Source: Nonomuraea candida (lineage in GTDB: Bacteria; Actinomycetota; Actinomycetes; Streptosporangiales; Streptosporangiaceae). From it: a stretch of 64,000 nucleotides of DNA. Positions within the stretch are counted from its first letter, which is position 1. Each line of letters starts with the position of its first letter. Made by a program: the position numbers and the translations under genes. The stretch spans positions 62,001-126,000 of the forward strand of contig NZ_JOAG01000042.1 in assembly GCF_000725485.1 (NCBI RefSeq). The letters are read 5' to 3'. The notes under the pieces were generated by a model that did not search any database, was not told where the DNA came from, and saw nothing but the letters and a program-made list of their open reading frames with translations. Positions 15,110 through 22,156 of the stretch are shown one piece after another.

Positions 15110-16858
15110 GTGACAACCCGAACCCCAGGTGAGACCGTCGAAGTGGAAGACGCTTATGGGGGGTGGGACTTGGTCCCCGGTTACCGTGAGGCGCGCCAGC
15201 TCGGCGCCGGTCGCACCGGCCGCGTGCACCTGGCCACCTACGAGCCGACCGGCGCGTACGTGGCCGTCAAGTACCTCAACGCCACCCTGCGCAGGGACGC
15301 CGAGTTCATGGAGCGCTTCCGGTCCGACGCCCCCCGGCTCGTCGAGCTCGACGACCCGAACGTGGTGCGCCTGTACGAGTACGTCGAGACCCCGGAGCGG
15401 GCGGCCGTGGTCATGGAGCTGGTGGACGGCGTGTCGCTGCGCACGCTGCTGGCCGAGCACGGCCGGCTGAGCCCGGAGGCGGCGCTGGCCGTGGTGAAGA
15501 GCACGCTGGCGGCGCTGGTCGTGGCCCACGAGCGGGGCGTGCCGCACCGGGACGTGCAGCCGGGCAACATCCTGGTCCAGGCCGACGGCGGCGCCAAGCT
15601 GGGCGACTTCGGCGTCGTGGTGCACGCCGAGGCGCCGGGGGTGCCCGCGGGCACCCCCGCGTACATGGCGCCGGAGTTGTGGACGCGGCACCGGGCGGGG
15701 CCGGCGGCCGACGTGTACGCGGCGGCGTGCGTGCTGTTCGAGTCGGTCCGGGGGCGGCCGCCGTACCGGGCGTACCGGGAGGGCGGGGAGCAGGACGTGC
15801 CCGCGCTGCGCGAGCGGCACCTGACCGAGCCGGTGCCGCTGGAGGAGGCGCCGGACACGCTGCGCGACCTGCTCAGGCGGGGGCTGGCCAAGGGCCCGGA
15901 GGCCAGGTACGCCACGGCCGCGGCGTTCGCCAGGGAGCTGGAGGAGGACGCGGTCGTCGGGTACGGCCGGGACTGGGAGCAGCGCGGGCGGCGGCAGCTC
16001 GCGGAGCTGGCCACGCTGCTGGCGCTGCGCTTCCCGCTGGCCGGGAGCGGCGGCGGAGCCCGCGCGGCGCGGCCACGCGTCCGGGTGCCCCGGCTGCCGC
16101 CGCAGCTCTGGATGGCGGGCGCGGCGGTGGTGGCGGCGCTGGTCGCGATCCTGCTGTCGGGCGGGCGGCTGCCGTCGGGGCCGGGGACCATCCTCATGCC
16201 GCCGCCCGGCGCGGAGCCCGGGCCCGCCGCCACCTCCACCCCTCCGGAGCCCGGGGAGCCCGGGGAGCCCGCCCGCACCACTCCCCGCACCACTCCCCCG
16301 CCGCCCCCGCCGCCGCCGTCCCGGTCTTCCCCGCCTCCGCCGTCCCCGCCTCCCGGCCCCACCCGGCAGGGCGGCGGGCTCGTGCCGGGGCCCGCCGTGC
16401 TGGCCGTCACCATCCTGCGGTGGAACGGCACGGCCGGGTCGATCGCCGTCTCGGTGGACGGCGCGGCGTCGGTGCGGCTGCGGGTGGCGTACACGCGGCG
16501 GAACGGGGAGCGCGGCGTGGCCAGGAGGGTGCGGGAGGAGAGCCGCACCCTGAGCGGCCGGACCTCCTACACCGTCGGCGTGCGGCACGAGCCCGGCCGG
16601 GTGGCGTGCGGCGGGCGGGCGTACGCCGGGATCGTGGTCATGACGGAGCCGGCGGCGGGGAACGGGCCGCAGGTGGGCGAGGCGGCGGTGCACGGACCCG
16701 CCTGCCCGGAACCACCCGCCCCCACCCCCCCCCCCGACCCCGCCTGCCCCTGGTGCGGCGGCCGCGACCTGACCTTCGCCCCGGTCTCCGGCGAGGGCGT
16801 GGTGCACACCTACACCTCCCCGAGCCCGCCTGCCCCTGGTGCGGCGGCCGCGACCTGA
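15110..16858 (+). CDS. Membrane Ser/Thr protein kinase with altered catalytic loop and aberrant C-terminus
   Basis: 582 residues from GTG 15110, probably leaderless (TAACAT just upstream). Kinase domain residues ~22-285: LGAGRTGRV, AVKYL, H146-R-D-V-Q-P-G-N153, D166-FG and APE. The usual Lys of HRDxKPxN is Gln150, which may weaken phosphotransfer. A transmembrane helix lies at ~334-354, followed by a Pro-rich linker and an outer domain (VLAVTILRWNG onward). From residue 545 the reading frame runs into one copy of an 86-bp duplication that encodes a DUF35 zinc ribbon, then ends out of frame. The natural C-terminus is probably near residue 543. Confidence 0.75.
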   Translation: MTTRTPGETVEVEDAYGGWDLVPGYREARQLGAGRTGRVHLATYEPTGAYVAVKYLNATLRRDAEFMERFRSDAPRLVELDDPNVVRLYEYVETPERAAVVMELVDGVSLRTLLAEHGRLSPEAALAVVKSTLAALVVAHERGVPHRDVQPGNILVQADGGAKLGDFGVVVHAEAPGVPAGTPAYMAPELWTRHRAGPAADVYAAACVLFESVRGRPPYRAYREGGEQDVPALRERHLTEPVPLEEAPDTLRDLLRRGLAKGPEARYATAAAFARELEEDAVVGYGRDWEQRGRRQLAELATLLALRFPLAGSGGGARAARPRVRVPRLPPQLWMAGAAVVAALVAILLSGGRLPSGPGTILMPPPGAEPGPAATSTPPEPGEPGEPARTTPRTTPPPPPPPPSRSSPPPPSPPPGPTRQGGGLVPGPAVLAVTILRWNGTAGSIAVSVDGAASVRLRVAYTRRNGERGVARRVREESRTLSGRTSYTVGVRHEPGRVACGGRAYAGIVVMTEPAAGNGPQVGEAAVHGPACPEPPAPTPPPDPACPWCGGRDLTFAPVSGEGVVHTYTSPSPPAPGAAAAT

Positions 16859-16901
16859 CCTTCGACCCGGTCTCCGGCGAGGGCGTGGTGCACACCTACA
16901 C
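16741..16901 (+). repeat. 86-bp tandem duplication joining kinase and DUF35 gene
   Basis: Bases 16741-16815 recur at 16827-16901 with one substitution (GCC versus GAC). The 86-bp offset is not a multiple of three, so copy 1 is in frame with the kinase and copy 2 with the following DUF35 gene. It is a recent duplication or an assembly join. Confidence 0.85.
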
Positions 16902-17088
16902 GGTCGTGCACCGCTCGTTCGCCCCCGGCTACCGGGGCCGCGAGCCGTACGTCATGGCCTGGGTGGACCTGCCGGAAGGTGTGCGGGCCTTCGGGCACGT
17001 GGTGGGGTGCCCGCCCGAGCGGGTGCGCATCGGCCTGCCCGTACGCGTGACGTTCCTCGACGACCTGCCCCATTGGAGGCCCGCGTGA
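16828..17088 (+). pseudogene. DUF35 OB-fold acyl-CoA-associated protein, 5' truncated
   Basis: The frame encodes the second half of a zinc ribbon (ACPWCGGRDL) and a full OB-fold (GEGVVHTYTVVHRSFAPGYRG, VVGCPPERVRIGLPVRVTF). The N-terminal helix and first Cys pair expected for a ~130-residue DUF35 protein are missing, because the upstream sequence is the duplicated copy read in another frame. An internal GTG could initiate an OB-only fragment. DUF35 proteins usually partner thiolases or acyl-CoA enzymes, and no thiolase is next to this one. The stop overlaps the VOC start (GTGA). Confidence 0.6.
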
Positions 17089-17408
17089 AGCTCGGCAACA
17101 TCCTGATCCCCGTCACCGACCTGGACGAGGCCATCGCCTTCTACGGGCTGCCGGTGAAGTTCCGCGACGGCGACCGGTTCGCCGCGCTCGACGGGGGCGG
17201 GGTCACCGTGGCGCTGGCGGGGCCGGCCGAGCACGTGACCGCGGGGGCGGCGCCGTCGTACAAGGTGGACGACGTGGCGCGGGCCGTGCGGGAGATGGCG
17301 GCGCGCGGGGCCGAGGTGGTGCGGGCGCCCGAGGCGGGGCCGCACGAGACGCGAGCCGTGCTGCGCGACCCCTCGGGCAACGCCTTCGTGCTCTATTCGC
17401 CCCTCTGA
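17085..17408 (+). CDS. VOC/glyoxalase-superfamily protein
   Basis: 107 residues from GTG 17085, with GGAGG five bases upstream and a 4-bp overlap with the DUF35 frame. Single vicinal-oxygen-chelate module: KLGNILIPVTDLDEAIAFYG at the N-terminus and RAVLRDPSGNAFVLYSP at the C-terminus. Members are small metal enzymes (lyases, dioxygenases, epimerases) or binding proteins and act as dimers. The position in front of two CoA ligases suggests a role on a CoA-pathway intermediate, such as epimerisation; this is inference. Confidence 0.75.
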   Translation: MKLGNILIPVTDLDEAIAFYGLPVKFRDGDRFAALDGGGVTVALAGPAEHVTAGAAPSYKVDDVARAVREMAARGAEVVRAPEAGPHETRAVLRDPSGNAFVLYSPL

Positions 17409-17427
17409 CCCGCCCGTGGAGGCACCC

Positions 17428-18936
17428 ATGGCACGATCACCCTACGGCAACTACGGTCACGCGATCCTGACCGCCGCGGCGCTGCGCACGCCCGACCGGG
17501 TGGCGCTGACCTACTGCGGCGAGCGGAGCTTCACCTACGACCAGCTCAACAGGAACGTCAACCGCCGCGCCCACGCCCTGCTCGCCGCCGGGGTGGCGCC
17601 GGGCACGCGGGTGGCGGCGCTGCTCAACGAGACGTTGCGGGTGGCCGAGGTGTACCTGGCGCAGGCCAAGATCGGGGCGGTCACGGCGGCGCTGAACCCG
17701 TACTGGCCGGAGGAGACGCTGCGCGCGGTGGTGGCGGCGGCGCAGTGCACGGCGTTCGTGTACGACGCCACCGTGGAGTCCGTGGTCGAGCGGATCAGAC
17801 CGGCCCTGCCGCAGGTGAGCGCGTGGATCCACGTACGCGACCTGGAGGGCGGCTCCGACGCCGAGCCCCCGCTGGGCGGGCACCACGACGACCCGCTGGC
17901 CCTCTACTTCACCTCGGGCACGACCGGGCTGCCCAAGGCCGTGGTGCACACGCACGCGTCGTCGCTGGCCACGGCGCAGATCTGGCTGGACGTGCCGCGC
18001 GCGCCGGACTCGGTGTTCGGGACGGGCGCGATCATCTGGGGCATCGGCTTCCCGGCCATCGTGGGGCCGGCGCTGTACGCGGGGATGCGGCTGGTGCTGG
18101 AGCAGGACTGGGGGCCGGCGAACTTCCTGCGCGTGGTGCCGCGCGAGCGGGTCACCCATCTGTCGCAGATCCCGTCGTTCTACTCGGCCCTGCTGTCCTC
18201 GCCGGAGCACGAGGGCGTGGACCTGTCGTCGATCAGGGTGATCATGCTGGGCGGGGAGCCGCTGACGGCGACCATGCTCGACCGGATCAAGGCCAGGCTG
18301 CCCCAGGCGGGCGTGTACGCGTACTACGGGCAGACCGAGGCGCCGTACACGTGCATGGGGCGGGTGGACGACGGCTCCATCCCGCTGGGCTCCTCGGGGC
18401 GCGCCCGCACGGGGAACGCGGTGCGCGTCACCGGGCCGAGCGGTGAGCCGGTGATCGACGAGGTCGGCGAGATCAACCTGGCCGGGCCGCACCGGATGGC
18501 CGGATATGACGGCCTGCCGGAGCGGACGGCCGAGGTGCTGCGCGGCGAGTGGTACGTGGGCGGCGACCTCGGGACGCTCTCCGCCGACGGCGTGCTGCGC
18601 GTGCTCGGGCGCAGGGAGGACGCGATACTCAAGGGCGGCGTCTGGACCCAGCCGGCCGTGATCGAGGAGGCCGCCGCGGCGCTCGACGGCGTGGCCGAGG
18701 CGGGCGCGGTCGGGGTTCCTGAAGGGGCCTCCGAGCAGCGGGTGCTGCTGGCCGTGGTGCCCCGGGCCGGGCACACGCTCGATCCCGCCAAGCTGGCGCT
18801 GGCGCTGGCCGACCGGCTGCCGGAGCACCGGCGCCCCGACGACATCGTGGTCACCGCCGAGCTGCCGCACTCGCAGGACGCCTCGGGCGGGCCCGGCAAG
18901 CTGCTGCGCCGGCGGATCCGCGAGCTGCTCGCGTGA
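17428..18936 (+). CDS. AMP-forming acyl-CoA synthetase
   Basis: 502 residues from ATG 17428, with GTGGAGG upstream. Complete ANL set: phosphate loop YFTSGTTGLPKAVVHTH, adenine motif YYGQTEAPYTC, hinge region WYVGGDLGTLSADG and catalytic-lysine region SGGPGKLLRRRIREL. In contrast to the ligase at 9242, all core motifs are canonical. It overlaps the NDP-forming ligase by 4 bp (GTGA). Two chemically different CoA ligases in one operon suggest activation of two different acids, or of a parent acid and its chain-shortened product. Confidence 0.85.
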   Translation: MARSPYGNYGHAILTAAALRTPDRVALTYCGERSFTYDQLNRNVNRRAHALLAAGVAPGTRVAALLNETLRVAEVYLAQAKIGAVTAALNPYWPEETLRAVVAAAQCTAFVYDATVESVVERIRPALPQVSAWIHVRDLEGGSDAEPPLGGHHDDPLALYFTSGTTGLPKAVVHTHASSLATAQIWLDVPRAPDSVFGTGAIIWGIGFPAIVGPALYAGMRLVLEQDWGPANFLRVVPRERVTHLSQIPSFYSALLSSPEHEGVDLSSIRVIMLGGEPLTATMLDRIKARLPQAGVYAYYGQTEAPYTCMGRVDDGSIPLGSSGRARTGNAVRVTGPSGEPVIDEVGEINLAGPHRMAGYDGLPERTAEVLRGEWYVGGDLGTLSADGVLRVLGRREDAILKGGVWTQPAVIEEAAAALDGVAEAGAVGVPEGASEQRVLLAVVPRAGHTLDPAKLALALADRLPEHRRPDDIVVTAELPHSQDASGGPGKLLRRRIRELLA

Positions 18937-21158
18937 GCCTCCCTTACGAGCACGAGATCAAGACGCTGCTCGCCGCGGCCGGCGTGCCGGTGCCGCGCGG
19001 CGTCGTGGTGCCCTGCGACGGCTCCGGACCGAACGGCGACCGCGGACGCGACGCCCCGGCGCGCGACGGCTCCGGGACGCGCGGCGAGCGCGGGCGCGGC
19101 GGCTCCGGGACGGACGGCGAGCGCGGGCGCGGCGGCCCGGGGCGCGACGAGTTCGGGGCGGCCGGGGAGCTGGCGGGGCCGCTGGTGCTGAAGGCGTTCG
19201 GGCCGGGGCTGACGCACAAGTCCGAGGCCGGGGCGGTGGTGCTGGGGCTGTCGCACGAGGAGCTGCCCGCCGCGGCGGCCCGGATGCGGGAGCGGCTGGA
19301 GCCGGCCGGGTTCCTGGTCGAGGAGCAGGCCGCGCCCGGCGTCGAGCTGATCGTGGGGCTGGTGCGGGACCCGGCGTTCGGGCCGGTGCTGCTCGCCGGG
19401 CTGGGCGGCGTGTTCGCCGAGGCGCTGCGGGACACGGCGCTACGGCTCTGCCCGATCACCGAGCCGGACGCGCGGCGCATGCTGGCCTCGCTGCGCGGGG
19501 CGGCGGTGCTGGACGGCTGGCGCGGCGGGCCCGCCGTGGACGTGGCCGCCGTCGTCAAGGTGCTCATGGCGGTCGGCGGGGCCGGCGGGTTGTGGGAGCG
19601 GCTGGAGCTGGGCGAGTTCGAGCTGAACCCGATCATCGCCGGCCCGTCCGGCGCGATCGCGGTCGACGCCCGCTACCTCCCCGAACGTTCCGCCCCGCGC
19701 GGGAACGCCCCCTCCCGGACGGCGCGCACCGATCCGGACCGGAGCGAGCCCTCGCAGGCGACGCGGAGCGATCCCGGCCGGGCCGATCAGGGGCGGGAGA
19801 CGGACTTCCTGCCGCTCTTCGAGCCGCGGGCGGTGGCCGTCGTCGGAGCGTCCACGTCGCGGCCGAACTTCGGGAACCTGTTCCTCGGCTTCTACCGGGA
19901 CGCGGGCGTCCCCCTGGTCGCCGTGCACCCCACGGCGGAGGAGGTGGCCGGGGTGCCGGCCGTGCCCTCCCTGGCGCGGGCGGAGGCGGACTACGCGCTC
20001 GTGGCCGTGCCCGCCGGGCGCTGCGCCGAGGTGGTGCGGCAGGCGGGCGGGGTGCCGTTCGTGCAGGTGATGAGCGGCGGCTTCGGCGAGGCCGGGCGGC
20101 CGGAGCTGGAGGCGGAGCTGGTCGCGGCGGCCCGCGCGGCGGGGACGCGGCTGCTCGGGCCCAACTGCATGGGCGTGTACTGCCCCCGGGGCCGCCAGAC
20201 GTTCGTCGGCGGCGGCCTGGGACCGGCCGGGACGGTGGCGCTGATCTCGCAGAGCGGCGGCCTCGCGGGCGAGGTGATCAAGGTCGGGGAGCGGCGGGGG
20301 CTGGCGTTCAGCCGGGTCGTCACCGTCGGGAACGCGAGCGACGTCACCCCCGCCGAGCTGCTGCGCTGGCTGGCGGGCGACGCCGAGACGCGGGTGATCG
20401 GCCTCTACCTGGAGGATCCGAGGGACGGGCGCGAGCTGTACGCGGCGCTGCGGGCCACGGACCTGCCCGTGGTGCTGCTGGCCGGCGGGCGCACCGCGCA
20501 GGGCCGCCGGGCGGCGGCCTCCCACACGGGCGGCCTGGTGAGCGACCGGCGCGTCTGGGAGGCGATGGCCGAGCAGGCGGGCGCGGCGCTGGTGTCCGCG
20601 CAGGACGACCTGATCGGGGCGCTGGCCTACTTCCAGGCGCACGGCGCGCGCGTCACCTCGGGGGACGGCGTGCTGGTGGTGGGGCCGAGCGGGGGCGCGA
20701 GCGTGCTGGCGGCGGACGCGTTCGACGGGGCCGGGGTGCGGCTCGACCCGCTGCCCGGCGACCGCCTGGACGCGCTGCGCGCGCTCGGGGTGGCGGCGGC
20801 GGGCAACCCGCTGGAGGTGCCGGTGGGGCCGCTGGGCCGGGCCGGGCTCGTGGCCGACGTGATCGGCGTGCTGGCGGGGCCGTACCGGGACGTGGTGGCG
20901 CACGTGAACGTCCAGGCCTTCTTCACGTACGGGGACGCCGCCGAGCCCCTGTACGCCTACGCGCGGGCGCTGGCCGGAGCCCAGGCCGCGCGGCCGGGCG
21001 TCAGGATCACCCTCGTCACCAGGAACGGCGAGTGCGCGCCCGCCGGCGTGGCGGACGAGGTCGGCCGGATCGCGGCGGAGGCGGGCATCCCCGTCTACCG
21101 CTCCATGGAGGCGGCCGCCGTGGCCGTCGCGGCAGGAGGACGTCATGGGGTTGCTTGA
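18933..21158 (+). CDS. NDP-forming acyl-CoA synthetase, ATP-grasp domain first
   Basis: 741 residues from GTG 18933. Domain order: ATP-grasp_5 (~residues 1-235: LKAFGPGLTHKSEAGAVVLG, GLVRDPAFGPVLLAGLGG, ELNPIIAG), a hydrophilic linker (~250-290), CoA-binding Rossmann (PRAVAVVGAS), then the succinyl-CoA-ligase-like part with the phosphohistidine loop AASHTGGLVSD. Many acetate-CoA ligases of this type have the ATP-grasp last. Within the ATP-grasp, residues ~29-75 are a low-complexity GERGRGG-type insertion containing 33-bp repeats. The reaction forms acyl-CoA with ADP or GDP. Overlaps the following SDR gene by 14 bp. Confidence 0.8.
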   Translation: MSLPYEHEIKTLLAAAGVPVPRGVVVPCDGSGPNGDRGRDAPARDGSGTRGERGRGGSGTDGERGRGGPGRDEFGAAGELAGPLVLKAFGPGLTHKSEAGAVVLGLSHEELPAAAARMRERLEPAGFLVEEQAAPGVELIVGLVRDPAFGPVLLAGLGGVFAEALRDTALRLCPITEPDARRMLASLRGAAVLDGWRGGPAVDVAAVVKVLMAVGGAGGLWERLELGEFELNPIIAGPSGAIAVDARYLPERSAPRGNAPSRTARTDPDRSEPSQATRSDPGRADQGRETDFLPLFEPRAVAVVGASTSRPNFGNLFLGFYRDAGVPLVAVHPTAEEVAGVPAVPSLARAEADYALVAVPAGRCAEVVRQAGGVPFVQVMSGGFGEAGRPELEAELVAAARAAGTRLLGPNCMGVYCPRGRQTFVGGGLGPAGTVALISQSGGLAGEVIKVGERRGLAFSRVVTVGNASDVTPAELLRWLAGDAETRVIGLYLEDPRDGRELYAALRATDLPVVLLAGGRTAQGRRAAASHTGGLVSDRRVWEAMAEQAGAALVSAQDDLIGALAYFQAHGARVTSGDGVLVVGPSGGASVLAADAFDGAGVRLDPLPGDRLDALRALGVAAAGNPLEVPVGPLGRAGLVADVIGVLAGPYRDVVAHVNVQAFFTYGDAAEPLYAYARALAGAQAARPGVRITLVTRNGECAPAGVADEVGRIAAEAGIPVYRSMEAAAVAVAAGGRHGVA
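19068..19133 (+). repeat. In-frame 33-bp repeat in NDP-forming ligase
   Basis: Two near-identical 33-bp copies (19068-19100 and 19101-19133) encode GSGTxGERGRG. A degenerate copy starts at 19020 and a partial one follows. The array splits the N-terminal strands of the ATP-grasp domain. Confidence 0.7.
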
Positions 21159-21894
21159 CGGCAAGGTCGCGCTGATCACCGGCGGGGCGCGGGGCATGGG
21201 CGCCGCGCACGTGCGCCTGTTCCTGGAGGAGGGGGCGCGGGTGGTGTTCGGGGACGTGCTGGAGGAGGAGGGCGAGGCGCTGGCGAAGGAGACGGGGGCG
21301 ACGTTCGTGCGTCATGACGTGACGAGCCCCCGGGAGTGGGAGCGGGCCGTGGGGACGGCCGGGGAGGCGTACGGCAGGCTCGACGTGCTGGTCAACAACG
21401 CCGGAATCCTGAAATATGGGCGTATCGCCGACATGTCGCTCGAAGACTTCGACCGGGTGATCGGCGTGAACCTCCGGGGGACGTGGCTGGGGATCAAGTC
21501 GGTCATCGAGCCGATGAAGGCGGCCGGGCGCGGCTCGATCGTGAACATCTCCTCCATCGAGGGCTACATCGGGGCGGAGGGGCTGTCGGCGTACGCGGGG
21601 TCGAAGTTCGGCGTGCGCGGCGTCACCAAGTCGGCGGCGCGGGAGCTGGCCAGGTTCAAGATCCGGGTGAACTCCGTGCACCCCGGCGCGATCAACACCT
21701 CGATGGTCAAGGACCCGGACCTGATGAAGGAGGTCGACGCCGACGCCTTCGTGAAGTCCATGGTCATCAAGCGCTTCGCCAAGCCTGTCGAGGTCTCGCA
21801 CGTGGTGGCGTTCCTGGCTTCGGACCGGGCCGGCTACTGCACGGGCAGCGAGTTCACGGTGGACGGCGGCCTGCTGACCGGCGCAGGATACTGA
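21145..21894 (+). CDS. SDR-family dehydrogenase, hydroxysteroid-dehydrogenase-like
   Basis: 249 residues from ATG 21145, with GGCAGGAGG upstream, inside the end of the previous gene. Classical SDR: TGGARGMG cofactor motif, VLVNNAG, catalytic SSIEG, YAGSKFGVRG and PGAINTSM. The sequence resembles 3-alpha/20-beta-hydroxysteroid dehydrogenases and other beta-hydroxyacyl SDRs; the true substrate is unknown. Last gene of the VOC-ligase-ligase-SDR operon and followed directly by a terminator. Confidence 0.85.
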   Translation: MGLLDGKVALITGGARGMGAAHVRLFLEEGARVVFGDVLEEEGEALAKETGATFVRHDVTSPREWERAVGTAGEAYGRLDVLVNNAGILKYGRIADMSLEDFDRVIGVNLRGTWLGIKSVIEPMKAAGRGSIVNISSIEGYIGAEGLSAYAGSKFGVRGVTKSAARELARFKIRVNSVHPGAINTSMVKDPDLMKEVDADAFVKSMVIKRFAKPVEVSHVVAFLASDRAGYCTGSEFTVDGGLLTGAGY

Positions 21895-21919
21895 GATCTC
21901 ACCCAAAGGTAGATCTTTT
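21894..21919 (+). terminator. Rho-independent-type terminator
   Basis: AGATCT and AGATCT (21894-21899, 21911-21916) pair, with ACC/GGT inside and a CAAA loop, followed by TTTT. The stem begins on the last base of the SDR stop codon. One C bulge interrupts the stem. Confidence 0.6.
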
Positions 21920-22156
21920 AGCGTTAAACCACCCAACCTTGGACATCTCTGGCAACATCACTGACCTGCGGTTCCTCACCCGAGAGAGGCATGGGCCTTC
22001 TTGGGGCGTGCGTGAGCTGGGGTTACGACCAGATAACATCACTCATCACGGAAGACGACAGGTCTCCGGTTTTGTCACACAAGTCCCCGGGTTCCCTCCT
22101 GACCCGGTGCTGCGTGGATAAACCCGGTCTTGCCCGGAAGGTTCCCCCATACTTCC
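21920..22156 (+). other. 237-bp leader of CHAP gene, nothing recognised
   Basis: Lower GC than its surroundings. I looked for the c-di-AMP (ydaO) riboswitch that precedes many actinobacterial cell-wall hydrolases, but its conserved core is not present. Small features are TTGT-CAC-ACAA (22072-22082) and GTTACGACCAGATAAC (22022-22037). GGAAGG lies 15 bases before the ATG, rather far for a ribosome site. Confidence 0.4.

Noticed and set aside
21920..22156. c-di-AMP (ydaO) riboswitch upstream of CHAP gene
   Set aside because: The genomic context fits, but the conserved core sequences and pseudoknot elements of that riboswitch are not found in the leader.
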